Source: Amorphoplanes friuliensis DSM 7358 (GTDB lineage Bacteria; Actinomycetota; Actinomycetes; Mycobacteriales; Micromonosporaceae). From it: 64,000 nucleotides of DNA. A model generated the notes under the pieces. The model saw only the letters and a list, made by a program, of their open reading frames with translations, was not told the origin of the DNA and made no database searches. The stretch is from assembly GCF_000494755.1 (NCBI RefSeq), contig NC_022657.1, forward strand, positions 2,394,001-2,458,000, read 5' to 3'. Of this stretch, positions 8,780 through 17,573 are shown one piece after another. A program made the position numbers and the translations under genes. Numbering within the stretch: position 1 is the stretch's first letter; every line of letters begins with the position of its first letter.

Positions 8780-9713
8780 GCAGGGCTTCCGCGAGCGCCG
8801 TCCGCACGTTGAGGACGCTGCGGCCGTGCCGGTGCGCGGCGACCAGCCCGGCCGCGCGCAGGGCCGTGAGGTGCTGCGAGACCCCGCCCGCGGTCATCCC
8901 GGTCCGCTGCGCCAGCTCGGTCGTCGAGGTGGGCACGCCCAGTTCGACCAGCAGCCGGGTACGCCCACGGCCGAGCACCGCCCCCAGCGCCTCCGGGTCG
9001 CCCGCCCGGCTCTCCCACAGCGTGGCCACCCCGCGGGCCGGATAGGCCAGCTGCGGCACGTCACCGGCGAAGACGCTCAGCACCGACGGCCACACGAAGA
9101 CCGACGGCACCAGCACCAGGCCGCTGCCGCCCGGCACGTCCCCGGCGGTGCAGTGGTGCTTGCTGACCCGCAGCGTGCCGCCCTCCCAGCTGACCCGCTC
9201 GTGCAGGTCGTTGAGCAGCACGGCGGCACCGTCCTCGGCGAGGCGGCGGGACTGCGCGAAGACCTCGGCGTCGAGCAGCAACTGGATCCGCGGCCAGTGC
9301 GGTGCGAGCGCTTCCTGCCAGAACGCGTTGATCTCGGCGGCCAGGCGGATGAGTCCGGCTTGCGGGTCGGTGTGGAGCTCGCGGAGGGCTGCGGTGCTGT
9401 GGGCGTACAGGTCGAGGTGCTGACGGACGACGGCCGGTGGGGTCGCGGTGAGCCGGACCAGCTCGCCGGCCAGGTCGGGGGTCAGGCCGGGCGGCGGGGG
9501 AGTGAGGAAGTCGGGCAGATAGTCCGGCTCGCGCGGCACGAGATCCCACAGCAGGGTGCCGCGCGGCGCGCTCACCCGATCGGCCCAAGGCAGGTGTACG
9601 CCGTGACTGCCCGGATCGCGCAGCACCCGCACAGCCGCCACGACCTCCCACAGGCAGGAGACGGCGAACCGGATGCGCGCGACGGCACCGGCCGACAGAC
9701 CGATCGCGACCAC
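8763..9713 (-). CDS. ArsR-type regulator with large N-terminal domain (DUF5937-like)
   Basis: A 316-residue regulator. The first ~225 residues form a domain seen in actinobacterial proteins that end in a winged helix (DUF5937-like), and the C-terminal ~85 residues carry an ArsR-type helix-turn-helix (TSTTELAQRTGMTAGGVSQH followed by a recognition helix and a basic wing). No Cys-based metal site is visible, so it is probably not a metal sensor. GAGGGGA 6 nt before the GTG start is a good ribosome binding site. It is divergent from the PEP mutase-family gene and may control it. Confidence 0.8.
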   Translation of the reverse strand: MVAIGLSAGAVARIRFAVSCLWEVVAAVRVLRDPGSHGVHLPWADRVSAPRGTLLWDLVPREPDYLPDFLTPPPPGLTPDLAGELVRLTATPPAVVRQHLDLYAHSTAALRELHTDPQAGLIRLAAEINAFWQEALAPHWPRIQLLLDAEVFAQSRRLAEDGAAVLLNDLHERVSWEGGTLRVSKHHCTAGDVPGGSGLVLVPSVFVWPSVLSVFAGDVPQLAYPARGVATLWESRAGDPEALGAVLGRGRTRLLVELGVPTSTTELAQRTGMTAGGVSQHLTALRAAGLVAAHRHGRSVLNVRTALAEALLSSAR

Positions 9714-9730
9714 GGTGGTCCCCTCGACGT

Positions 9731-9746
9731 TTTAGCTGCAGCTGAA
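9731..9746. promoter_or_regulatory. Palindrome between ArsR-type regulator and PEP mutase-family gene
   Basis: TTTAGCTGCAGCTGAA contains the perfect 10-bp palindrome AGCTGCAGCT and matches its own reverse complement at 14 of 16 positions. It lies 18 bp before the regulator start and 39 bp before the divergent gene, a natural operator position. Confidence 0.4.
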
Positions 9747-9785
9747 TGATTATCGCCGGGTCCCGCACCCGCCGACACTGGCCGC

Positions 9786-10538
9786 ATGACCGACTTCCGT
9801 GACCTGCACGTCCCCGGCAAACCGCTCGTCCTCGTCAACGCCTGGGACGCCGCCAGCGCCCGCATCGTCGAGGCGGCCGGTGCTGTTGCCGTCGCCACGA
9901 CCAGCGCCGGTGTCGCCTGGAGCCTGGGTTTCCCGGACGGTGACGCCCTGGACCGGGACCTGGCCGTCGCGGCCGTGGCCCGGATCGCCGCCGTCGTCTC
10001 GGTGCCGCTGAGCGCCGACATCGAGAAGGGCTACGGCGATGTCGCGGAGACTGTCCGGCTCGTCCAGGCGGCCGGGGCGGCCGGCGTCAACATCGAGGAC
10101 GGTGTCACGGCTGAGCCGGACCGGATCGCCGCCGCCCGGGCCGCCGCGCCGGACCTGTTCCTCAACGCGCGCATCGACACGTTCCTGGCCGGTGCCGGCG
10201 GGCTGGACGAGACGCTCGAGCGGGCCGCCGCCTATCTCGCGGCCGGTGCCGACGGCATCTTCGTTCCCGGCGTCACCGACCCGGACACGGTGGCCGCACT
10301 GGTCGAGGGCATCGCCGCGCCGGTGAACGTGATGGCCGGCCCGGGCGCGCCGTCGATCGCCGAACTGGCCGAGCTGGGTGTCGCCCGGATCAGCCTCGGT
10401 TCGGCGGTCGCGCAGGCCGCCTACGGGCTGGTCCGGCGGGCCGCGCTCGGCGTCGGCGACTACTCGGACCTCGCCGGGGCCGAGGACTACGGCGTGCTGA
10501 ACAGCCTGCTCACGCCGGGCGCTTCGGGTCGCGGCTGA
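9786..10538 (+). CDS. Isocitrate lyase/PEP mutase superfamily enzyme
   Basis: A 250-residue TIM-barrel protein of the PEP mutase/isocitrate lyase superfamily. The Asp-rich ADIEKGYGD motif that binds Mg2+, GVNIEDG and the conserved NARID segment are present. The short length is typical of the stand-alone subfamily that cleaves C-C bonds in 2-methylisocitrate- or oxaloacetate-like substrates, or has unknown substrates. It lacks the KKCGH lyase motif. The start is 6 nt after GACACT. Its stop codon lies inside the first unit of a 35-bp tandem repeat shared with the convergent gene. Confidence 0.82.
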   Translation: MTDFRDLHVPGKPLVLVNAWDAASARIVEAAGAVAVATTSAGVAWSLGFPDGDALDRDLAVAAVARIAAVVSVPLSADIEKGYGDVAETVRLVQAAGAAGVNIEDGVTAEPDRIAAARAAAPDLFLNARIDTFLAGAGGLDETLERAAAYLAAGADGIFVPGVTDPDTVAALVEGIAAPVNVMAGPGAPSIAELAELGVARISLGSAVAQAAYGLVRRAALGVGDYSDLAGAEDYGVLNSLLTPGASGRG

Positions 10539-10608
10539 GATTCCTCACGCCGGGTGCTTCGGGTCGCGGCTGAGATTCCTCACGCCAGGTGTTTCGGGTC
10601 GCGGCTGA
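10511..10608. repeat. 35-bp tandem repeat spanning two convergent stop codons
   Basis: Three copies with exact 35-bp period start at 10511, 10546 and 10581 (the third about 28 bp long). Each begins CACGCC and contains CTTCGGGTCGCGGCTGA or a close variant. Copy 1 encodes the plus-strand gene's C-terminus and stop; copy 3 encodes, on the other strand, the last residues (RDPKHLA) of the hydrolase gene. Confidence 0.9.
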
Positions 10609-11893
10609 AGACGAAGGTCGCGATGTCGAGGGTGACGACCTCGCCGTCCGGGTCGCGCAGCACGGTGAGGACCTCGCCGGTGTTGGTGCCCGCGACGCCG
10701 CGCCACCGGTCGGCCGACTCGCGCACGAAGCGCCAGGGCGCCCGCGCCGCGAAGCCGACCGGCTTCATCACCAGGTCGGCGCCCTCGGTGAGCACCTCGA
10801 ACTCGCCGCCCATCCACCACCAGCGCCCGCACAGCTCGGCGCTCTCACCCTGCGGTGCGGGCGCCGGGCGCCACGGCTGCGGCGCCACCGGCTCGGTGTC
10901 CAGGACCGCGGTCAGCGCCTCCAGCGCCACCGCGCGGATGCTGGTGCCGCGCAGGCCGTACGCGTTGGCGAAGGCGATCACCCCGGTCCGGCTGGGCCGG
11001 TGGACGAGCAGCTGGGAGACGTACCCGGGCATCGAACCGCCGTGGCCGACGTACACACGCTCGCCGACCCGGTTGAGCTCCGGCCCCAGGGCGTGCCCGG
11101 CCGTCCACGTCTCGTCCTGCATGACGACCGGCGTGCACATCTCGTCGACGGTCTCGCGGCTGAGCACGGTCGGCGCCGGATCGGCCAGGAACGCCGCCCA
11201 CTTCGCCATGTCCGTCACCGTCGACCACAGCTGACCCGCCGGTGCCATCGCGCCGGCGTCCAGCCGCGGCTCCTCGTGCAGGCTCCCGTCGAGCGAGTGC
11301 ACGACGTAACCCCGGGCGTACGGCTCGACGGGCGCGTACGTGGTCCTCTTCATGCCCAGCGGATCCAACACCCGCTTGCCGACCAGATGCGCCCACGACT
11401 CGCCGGTGACCCGCTGCAGCACCGCCCCGAGCAGCCCGTACGCCAGGTTGGAGTAGTGATAGGTCCGGTACGGCGGCCCGGCGATCTTGTCGAAGGCCAG
11501 CTCCGCCAGCAGCTGTTCGACGTCACCGCCGGTGTTGCGCTCCCACCACGGCCCGTCCGGCTCACGCTGGAGCCCGGAGACGTGCCCGAGCAGCTGGCGC
11601 AGGGTGATGCCGCCGACCGGGGTGCCCGGCAGATGCCGGTACAGCAGGTCGTCGAGGGCGAAGAAACCCTCGTCCCGCAGCTGCATGATCATGGTGGCGG
11701 TCAGCGTCTTGGTGATCGAGCCGAGCCGGTACTGGGTCTTCGGGTCCGGCGGCGGGGTCTCCCCGGCGCCGGTGAAATGCAGCAGCGAGCGGTCGCGGAC
11801 GACCGCCAGCGCCAGCGACGGCGCTCGGCCCGCGGACTGGGCGCGGGCGGCGATCTCGGTGACGCGTCGGCCGGTTTCCGGCAGCAGGGACAC
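10580..11893 (-). CDS. Serine hydrolase, class C beta-lactamase/DD-peptidase fold
   Basis: A 437-residue serine hydrolase of the AmpC/DD-peptidase family. The active-site SITK (Ser59, Lys62), the YSN motif in TYHYSNLAYG and HGG near residue 285 (replacing KTG) are all visible. No signal peptide is evident, so it is probably cytoplasmic or leaves by another route. A ~100-residue C-terminal lipocalin-like extension follows the catalytic domain, as in EstB-like and D-aminopeptidase relatives. Activity could be esterase, peptidase or beta-lactamase. GAGAGAGG lies 6 nt before the GTG start. The C-terminal codons are part of a 35-bp repeat. Confidence 0.85.
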   Translation of the reverse strand: MSLLPETGRRVTEIAARAQSAGRAPSLALAVVRDRSLLHFTGAGETPPPDPKTQYRLGSITKTLTATMIMQLRDEGFFALDDLLYRHLPGTPVGGITLRQLLGHVSGLQREPDGPWWERNTGGDVEQLLAELAFDKIAGPPYRTYHYSNLAYGLLGAVLQRVTGESWAHLVGKRVLDPLGMKRTTYAPVEPYARGYVVHSLDGSLHEEPRLDAGAMAPAGQLWSTVTDMAKWAAFLADPAPTVLSRETVDEMCTPVVMQDETWTAGHALGPELNRVGERVYVGHGGSMPGYVSQLLVHRPSRTGVIAFANAYGLRGTSIRAVALEALTAVLDTEPVAPQPWRPAPAPQGESAELCGRWWWMGGEFEVLTEGADLVMKPVGFAARAPWRFVRESADRWRGVAGTNTGEVLTVLRDPDGEVVTLDIATFVFSRDPKHLA

Positions 11894-12013
11894 GGTGAAC
11901 CTCTCTCGGGCGGTGGTGGTCCAAGGTCTAACTGAACGGCGCCGATATGGCTACGCCGTAAATGGGGGTCACGCCCCGTCGCCGCGCGAGCGTAGACGTG
12001 TCACGATCAGAGG

Positions 12014-12463
12014 GTGGAAGCTGTGCTCTGGATCGTTCTCGCCATCGCCCTCGCGATCGCCGAGGCCTTCACCGCGACCTTCCTCGTCATCTTCTTCGCC
12101 GCCGGTGCCCTGGCCGCGGGCGGTGCGGCCGCTCTCGGCGCACCGCTGCTGGTGCAGGCCATCGTCTTCGCGCTGGTGTCGGGGCTGTCGGTCGGCGCCA
12201 TCCGGCCCATCATCATGCGGCACCAGCAGTCGGCGGCCGAGTCGGGCGACACCGCGTTCGGCATCGAGGCGATCGAAGGTTCGCAGGCGATGGTCCTCGA
12301 GGAAGTGACCGCCGACCACGGTCTCGTGAAGATCGACGGTGAACTCTGGACCGCGCGCTCCTTCGACGGCGCGGAGACCTACGCGCCCGGCGACCGGGTC
12401 CGGGTCATCAAGGTCAAAGGCGCCACGGCGATCGTCTGGCGCGACGACCACCCCAATCTTTGA
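12014..12463 (+). CDS. NfeD-like membrane protein
   Basis: A 149-residue protein with two or three N-terminal membrane helices (WIVLAIALAIAEAFTATFLV and a second after GAAALG) and a C-terminal OB-fold NfeD domain (about 75-145) with the typical GSQAMVLEEV and GELWTAR segments. NfeD partners of SPFH/stomatin proteins organise membrane microdomains and protein quality control. It lies 29 bp upstream of the SPFH gene and is almost certainly co-transcribed. GTG at 12014 is 6 nt after CACGAT; GTG at 12023 is an alternative start. Confidence 0.85.
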   Translation: MEAVLWIVLAIALAIAEAFTATFLVIFFAAGALAAGGAAALGAPLLVQAIVFALVSGLSVGAIRPIIMRHQQSAAESGDTAFGIEAIEGSQAMVLEEVTADHGLVKIDGELWTARSFDGAETYAPGDRVRVIKVKGATAIVWRDDHPNL

Positions 12464-12492
12464 GCAACCGTCACATAGAGGAAAGAGACGCC

Positions 12493-13608
12493 ATGGAAGT
12501 CGTGATCGGTGTACTCATTTTTGTGATTGCCCTGTTTGCGGTGATCACCCTGGTCCGTTCCGTTCGGATCGTCCCGCAGCAGCGGCACGACGTGGTCGAA
12601 CGGCTCGGCAAGTACAAGCGCACCCTGTCACCGGGCCTCAACCTGCTGGTGCCGTTCGTCGACGCCGTCCGCACCAAGGTGGACATGCGCGAGCAGGTCG
12701 TCAGCTTCCCGCCGCAGCCCGTCATCACCTCGGACAACCTCGTGGTCTCCATCGACACGGTCCTCTACTTCAAGGTCGTCGACCCGGTACGCGCGACGTA
12801 CGAGATCGCGAACTTCCTGCAGGCGATCGAGCAGCTGACCGTCACGACGCTGCGTAACGTCATCGGTTCGCTCGACCTGGAGCGTGCGCTGACCAGCCGC
12901 GAGGAGATCAACCGGCACCTGTCCGGTGTGCTCGACGAGACCACCGGCCGGTGGGGCGTCAAGGTCACCCGGGTCGAGATCAAGGCCATCGAGCCGCCGC
13001 CGAGCATCCGCGACTCCATGGAGAAGCAGATGCGCGCCGAGCGTGACCGTCGTGCCGCGATCCTCACCGCCGAGGGTGTCAAGCAGTCCCAGATCCTCAC
13101 GGCCGAGGGTGACAAGCAGTCCGCGGTGCTGCGCGCCGACGGTGACCGGCAGGCCCGGATCCTCACCGCCGAGGGCCAGGCCAAGGCCATCCGGACCGTC
13201 TTCAACGCGATCCACGAGGCCAACCCGAGCCAGAAGGTCCTGGCCTACCAATACCTGCAGGCCCTGCCGCAGATCGCCAACGGCACGGCCAACAAGGTCT
13301 GGATCGTCCCGACCGAGCTGACCCGGGCCCTGGAGGGCATGGGTGGCGCGCTGGGCGGGCTGGCCAACATGGTCGGTGACCTGCCGTCGTCCTCGGTCGA
13401 CGCCAGTGCCGTCGAGCGTGAGGCCGCCGAGGCCGCGGAGGCCGCCGCCAAGGAGGCCGCCGCCGTGAACGCCCAGGTGCGCGCGGCCGAGGCACAGGTG
13501 ACCGGAGGTGACGGCCCCAAGGGTCTGCCGGCACCGGACGCCGTCCCGCCGGCCTCGGCTCTGGGCAGTGCCGACTACAACGGTGCGGGAGAGCCCGAAC
13601 GCGCCTGA
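12493..13608 (+). CDS. SPFH/Band 7 (stomatin-like) protein
   Basis: A 371-residue stomatin/prohibitin-family protein. An N-terminal membrane anchor (VVIGVLIFVIALFAVITLV) precedes the SPFH domain (about 20-180: IVPQQRHDVVERLGKY, PPPSIRDSMEKQM), then a coiled-coil region with repeated ILTAEG(x)KQ segments (residues ~195-235) and an Ala/Glu-rich tail. Such proteins oligomerise at the membrane and work with NfeD partners, here the gene just upstream. AGAGGAAAGA before the ATG is the ribosome binding site. A strong terminator follows. Confidence 0.92.
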   Translation: MEVVIGVLIFVIALFAVITLVRSVRIVPQQRHDVVERLGKYKRTLSPGLNLLVPFVDAVRTKVDMREQVVSFPPQPVITSDNLVVSIDTVLYFKVVDPVRATYEIANFLQAIEQLTVTTLRNVIGSLDLERALTSREEINRHLSGVLDETTGRWGVKVTRVEIKAIEPPPSIRDSMEKQMRAERDRRAAILTAEGVKQSQILTAEGDKQSAVLRADGDRQARILTAEGQAKAIRTVFNAIHEANPSQKVLAYQYLQALPQIANGTANKVWIVPTELTRALEGMGGALGGLANMVGDLPSSSVDASAVEREAAEAAEAAAKEAAAVNAQVRAAEAQVTGGDGPKGLPAPDAVPPASALGSADYNGAGEPERA

Positions 13609-13643
13609 CCTCCGCGAGGAGGTGCAAGATCGGAGTAGATACC

Positions 13644-13674
13644 GCAAAACCCCGCGCAGTGCGCGGGGTTTTGC
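13644..13674 (+). terminator. Rho-independent terminator after SPFH gene
   Basis: A perfect 14-bp stem (GCAAAACCCCGCGC/GCGCGGGGTTTTGC) with a 3-nt AGT loop sits 36 bp after the SPFH stop; the A/T ends make it work in both directions. Confidence 0.9.
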
Positions 13675-13741
13675 CATGCTGACCGAGGATTCCGACCGGT
13701 GCCCCCGGCCGCTCGGCTTGAGCCCTGACCAAGGCGGAGCC

Positions 13742-14410
13742 ATGAGCACAAGTCAGCACCAGACCGCTAGTGGACGTCCGTTGCGCGTGGCGCCGGCCTG
13801 GGTGGGCGGTGCGCGCGGACATGCCGCGGGTGAGCACCTGCTGCCCGTACGCGAAGCGGTGTGGATCTGGTCCGTCCGAAGGTATGCGCGGGTCTCGCTG
13901 TGGGCCCTGCCGATCGGAGCGGGCCTCTACGGCTGGACCACCCTCGGCGTCGCGACGCCGCCGGGCCCGGTCCTGGTCGAGTTGGCCGCCGGCTGGCTCT
14001 GCGCCATCGCGATGATCGGGCTCGCCGGCCTGCTGGCCGGCTCGCGGACCCGCCGATCGGCCGTCGCCGGCCTGCTCATCGGGATGGCCGGCTTCATGAT
14101 GCTGCTCCCGCTCGCTGCCCTCCCGGACGGCGCGGGCCCCGCCGGTACGCCGCTGAGCGCCGATCAGGTGCACACCGCGTCGCTGGTCGCGGCGGCGGTC
14201 ACGGGCACCGGCTGGCTGCTGCTGGGCTGGGCGGTGTTCCGGTCCAAGCTGGTCAACCCGGCCGACGGCATCCTGCTGATGCTGGCCGCCGTGTCGATCG
14301 GCGCCGGCTCGTACGCCGTGCGCCCGCTGCCCACCGTCGGCGCTATCCTGCTGCTGGCCGCGGGCATGGGACTCGCCTGGACCGGTTCCCGGCTGATCCC
14401 CCCGGCCTGA
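13742..14410 (+). CDS. Integral membrane protein of unknown function
   Basis: A 222-residue protein with about five predicted membrane helices, preceded by a 50-residue hydrophilic N-terminus. I recognise no transporter or enzyme motif. AAGGCGGA 4 nt before the ATG decides this start over an in-frame ATG at 13676, which would lie next to the terminator. Located between the SPFH terminator and the DHFR-like operon, it is probably a single-gene unit. Confidence 0.7.
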   Translation: MSTSQHQTASGRPLRVAPAWVGGARGHAAGEHLLPVREAVWIWSVRRYARVSLWALPIGAGLYGWTTLGVATPPGPVLVELAAGWLCAIAMIGLAGLLAGSRTRRSAVAGLLIGMAGFMMLLPLAALPDGAGPAGTPLSADQVHTASLVAAAVTGTGWLLLGWAVFRSKLVNPADGILLMLAAVSIGAGSYAVRPLPTVGAILLLAAGMGLAWTGSRLIPPA

Positions 14411-14444
14411 CTTTCCGTCGTACCCGGGTGGCATGCTCGGCGGC

Positions 14445-15035
14445 ATGACGAAGGTGGTCGCTGACATCTCGGTGTCGCTCGACGGATTTGTGACCGGCCC
14501 TGATCCCGATGTCGAGCACGGCCTCGGCACGGGCGGCGAGGCCCTGCACACCTGGGCGTTCAGCTCCGATCCGGTCGACCGGGAGGTGCTCGCCACCGCC
14601 ACGGACGCCACCGGCGCGGTCGTGATGGGCCGGCGGCTGTTCGACATCATCGACGGCCCCCACGGGTGGAACGACGAGGTCGGTTACGGCGCCGGTCTGG
14701 CCGCGCCCCCGCCGGTGCTCGTGGTGACCCGCAACCCGCCGGAAAAGGTCCGCCTGGCCGACCGCGTCACCTTTGTCGTCGACGGCGTGAGCAGCGCCAT
14801 CGCCAAGGCCACGGCCATGGCCGACGAGCGCGACGTGGTCGTGATGGGCGGTGCCGAGGTCGTCCGGGGCGCTCTGGAGGCCGGCCTGGTCGACGAGCTG
14901 CGGCTCCACCTGGCCCCCGTGCTGCTCGGTGGTGGGACACCACTTTTCACCGGCGGTGCCGCGCCGCGCGAGCTGCGCCAGCTCCACGTGCGGGTGTCCG
15001 CGCACGCCACCCACCTGACCTACCGGGTGGACTGA
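14445..15035 (+). CDS. Dihydrofolate reductase-like (RibD C-terminal domain) protein
   Basis: A 196-residue reductase of the RibD_C/DHFR-like family: N-terminal VVADISVSLDGFVTGPD, central VVMGRRLFD, and C-terminal VVVMGGAEVVRGALEAGLVDE with LRLHLAPVLLGGG are characteristic. The family binds NADPH; physiological substrates are mostly unknown. ATG at 14445 matches the family N-terminus; an in-frame ATG at 14433 would add four residues. It leads a four-gene run with TrmH, GNAT and PatB, where the next start follows by 2 bp. Confidence 0.85.
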   Translation: MTKVVADISVSLDGFVTGPDPDVEHGLGTGGEALHTWAFSSDPVDREVLATATDATGAVVMGRRLFDIIDGPHGWNDEVGYGAGLAAPPPVLVVTRNPPEKVRLADRVTFVVDGVSSAIAKATAMADERDVVVMGGAEVVRGALEAGLVDELRLHLAPVLLGGGTPLFTGGAAPRELRQLHVRVSAHATHLTYRVD

Positions 15036-15037
15036 GC

Positions 15038-15847
15038 GTGCCCGAGGTTCAGCTGATCACCGATCCCGACGACGAACGCCTCGGCGACTACCGCGCCCTC
15101 ACCGACCTCGAGCTGCGGACCAAGTGGGAGCCACCCAACGGTCTTTTCATCGCCGAGGGTGAGCTGGTGCTGCGGCGGGCGCTGCGGGCCGGATACGCCC
15201 CCCGGTCCTACCTGGTCGACGTCAAGCGCGCCGACCAGCTCGACGACGTGCCGGGTGACGCACCGGTCTACGCCGCTACTCCCCAGGTCCTCGAGCAGGC
15301 GACCGGCTTCCACGTGCACCGCGGTGTGCTCGCCTCGTTCCACCGGCTGCCGCTGCTCGCCGCGGACGACGTGCTCGCGACCGCCCGCCGGGTGGCGATC
15401 CTCGAGGACGTCAACAACCACACCAACATCGGTGCCGTCTTCCGGGGCGCCGCCGCTCTCGGCATCGACGCCGTCCTGCTGTCACCGTCCTGTGCGGACC
15501 CGCTCTACCGCCGCAGCGTGCGCGTCAGCATGGGCGAGGTGTTCGCGGTGCCGTACGCAAGATTGGAGCCCTGGCCCGACGGCCTGGCCCGGGTCCGCGA
15601 GGCCGGGTTCACCGTGCTGGCCCTGACCCCCGCGGACGACGCCGTGCCGATGCAGCGCCTCGACGCGGCCCAGCGTGCCCGCCCGGCGCTGCTGCTCGGC
15701 GCCGAGGGACCCGGCCTGTCCCGGCACGCCCTGGCCGCCAGCGACGTGCCGGTCCGCCTGCCGATGCGCCGCGGTGTCGACTCGCTCAACGTGGCCGCCG
15801 CGGCGGCCGTGGCCTTTTGGGAGCTGGGACGTGACGACGATCTCTGA
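15038..15847 (+). CDS. TrmH/SpoU-family RNA 2'-O-methyltransferase
   Basis: A 269-residue SPOUT methyltransferase acting on tRNA or rRNA ribose 2'-OH with SAM. Motif 1 (NNHTNIGAVFRGAAALG) contains the catalytic Arg, motif 2 is LLLGAEGPGLS and motif 3 LPMRRGVDSLNVAAAAAV; together they form the trefoil knot. The N-terminal ~100 residues are a substrate-binding domain (GLFIAEGELVLRRAL). GTG start 2 nt after the previous stop; the 3' end overlaps the GNAT gene by 17 bp, indicating an operon. The exact target nucleotide is not predictable. Confidence 0.9.
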   Translation: MPEVQLITDPDDERLGDYRALTDLELRTKWEPPNGLFIAEGELVLRRALRAGYAPRSYLVDVKRADQLDDVPGDAPVYAATPQVLEQATGFHVHRGVLASFHRLPLLAADDVLATARRVAILEDVNNHTNIGAVFRGAAALGIDAVLLSPSCADPLYRRSVRVSMGEVFAVPYARLEPWPDGLARVREAGFTVLALTPADDAVPMQRLDAAQRARPALLLGAEGPGLSRHALAASDVPVRLPMRRGVDSLNVAAAAAVAFWELGRDDDL

Positions 15848-16373
15848 GCTGAGGACCGACCGCCTGCTGCTGCGGCAGTGGCGCGATTCCGACGTGCTGC
15901 CCTGGGCGGCGATGAACGCCGACCCGCTGGTCCGCGAGTTCTTCCCCGAGATCCTCACCTACGAGCAGAGTGCCGCGTCCGTCGCCAACTTCCGCGGTGA
16001 GCTGGCCGCGCGCGGCTGGGGCTGGTGGGCCCTCGAAGTGGCCGCGACCGGCGAGTTCATCGGCTTCGCCGGTCTTGACCCGGTCGACGAGGAGCTCCCG
16101 TTCGGTGGTGTCGAGGCCGGCTGGCGCCTGGCCCGGTCCGCCTGGGGCCACGGGTACGCCACCGAGGCCGGGCACGCCTGCCTCGACTACGGCTTCGACG
16201 TGCTGGGGCTCCCCGAGATCCTGGCCATCACCGCCGTCGGCAACGACCGCTCCCGCGCGGTGATGCACCGCCTCGGCATGACCTACGACCCGGCCGACGA
16301 CTTCGACGACCCGACCGTCGACGGCCCGCTGCGCCACTCCGTGGTCTACCGCATCGCGAAGGCGGTGTCCTGA
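15831..16373 (+). CDS. GNAT acetyltransferase (RimJ/RimL type)
   Basis: A 180-residue N-acetyltransferase beginning LRTDRLLLRQWRDSD, the hallmark of the RimJ/RimL-like branch. The acetyl-CoA loop appears as RSAWGHGYATEA, and the C-terminal NDRSRAVMHRLGM is typical. It probably acetylates an N-terminus, amino acid or small amine. The GTG start lies inside the 3' end of the TrmH gene (17-bp overlap) and its stop overlaps the next ATG by one base, so it is internal to a tight operon. Confidence 0.88.
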   Translation: MTTISELRTDRLLLRQWRDSDVLPWAAMNADPLVREFFPEILTYEQSAASVANFRGELAARGWGWWALEVAATGEFIGFAGLDPVDEELPFGGVEAGWRLARSAWGHGYATEAGHACLDYGFDVLGLPEILAITAVGNDRSRAVMHRLGMTYDPADDFDDPTVDGPLRHSVVYRIAKAVS

Positions 16374-17503
16374 TGCACGTCGACCCCCTCGAGACCCTCC
16401 GCCGGCGCCGCAGCGTCAAGTGGCGCACCTACCCCGCCGACGTCCTGCCGCTCTTCGTGGCCGAGATGGACTACGCCCTGGCCCCACCGATCGCGGCCGC
16501 GCTGCGTGCGGCCGTCGACGCCTCCGACACGGGCTATTCGGCGGCCCAGCCGGACCTCGGCATCGCCCTGTCCGGCTTCGCGGCCCGGCACTGGGACTGG
16601 GAGCTCGACCCGGCGTCCGTCACCGCGGTCACCGACGTCGGCGTCGGCGTGGTCGAGCTGCTGCGCCTGCTCGTCCGGCCCGCCGGCAGCGTAGTGATCA
16701 GCCCGCCGGTCTACCCGCCGTTCTTCGACTGGCCCCCCGAGGCGCAGGCCCAGGTGCGCGAGGTGCCGCTCACCGCCGAGTTCCACCTCGACCTGCCCGC
16801 CCTGGAGCAGGCCTTCGCCGCCCACCCGGCGGTCTACATCCTCTGCAACCCGCAAAACCCCGTCGGACGCGTCCACACCCGCGACGAGCTCACCGCCCTG
16901 GTCCGCCTCGCGCGGCTCTACGGCGTCACCATCGTCAGCGACGAGATCCACGCCCCGCTGGTCCTGCCCGGTGCCGAGTTCACACCCCTTCTGACCGTCC
17001 CCGGCGCCGGACAGGTGGCGATCACCGTGGCCTCGGCCAGCAAAGGCTTCAACCTGGCCGGCCTCAAATGCGCCGCGATCGTCACGGGCAGCCCGGCCAT
17101 GGCCGCCGTGGTCGACCGCCTCCCACCGGACGTGCGGTGGCGCACCGGACACCTCGGCGTGATCGCCACGGTCGCGGCGTACACCGAGGGCGACGACTGG
17201 CTCGCCTCCCTGCACACCGCCCTGGACGCCCGCCGCACCCAGCTCGGCGAGTTGCTGCGTACCCGCCTGCCCACCATCAGCTGGCGCCCACCCGAGGCGA
17301 CGTTCCTGGCCTGGCTGGACTGCCGTGCCCTGGGCGCCGACGACGAGCCGCAGCAGCTCTTCCTGACGTCAGCCAAGGTCGCCCTGGAGCCCGGCACCCG
17401 CTTCGGCGCGGCCGGTGCCGGCTACGTCCGCCTGAACTACGCCACGAGCCCCGATATCCTCGACGAAGCAACCGCACGTATGGCGAGCACCACCCCCAGG
17501 TAG
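16373..17503 (+). CDS. MalY/PatB-type PLP-dependent aminotransferase / C-S lyase
   Basis: A 376-residue fold-type I PLP enzyme. Lys224 in SASKGFNLAG is the Schiff-base lysine, SDEIH (189-193) carries the PLP-contacting Asp, and the C-terminal YVRLNYA holds the carboxylate-binding Arg. Sequence order and the N-terminal VKWRTYPADVLPLFVAEMD place it with MalY/PatB cystathionine beta-lyases, which release homocysteine or H2S/thiols; aminotransferase activity is possible. Last gene of the DHFR-like/TrmH/GNAT run (TGATG overlap). Confidence 0.9.
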   Translation: MHVDPLETLRRRRSVKWRTYPADVLPLFVAEMDYALAPPIAAALRAAVDASDTGYSAAQPDLGIALSGFAARHWDWELDPASVTAVTDVGVGVVELLRLLVRPAGSVVISPPVYPPFFDWPPEAQAQVREVPLTAEFHLDLPALEQAFAAHPAVYILCNPQNPVGRVHTRDELTALVRLARLYGVTIVSDEIHAPLVLPGAEFTPLLTVPGAGQVAITVASASKGFNLAGLKCAAIVTGSPAMAAVVDRLPPDVRWRTGHLGVIATVAAYTEGDDWLASLHTALDARRTQLGELLRTRLPTISWRPPEATFLAWLDCRALGADDEPQQLFLTSAKVALEPGTRFGAAGAGYVRLNYATSPDILDEATARMASTTPR

Positions 17504-17573
17504 CGCCAGCAACCCGGCCCCTCCGGCAGTACGGTTGTACTGTTCGCGTCGTTCTGCGGTCGGGGGTGTGCAG

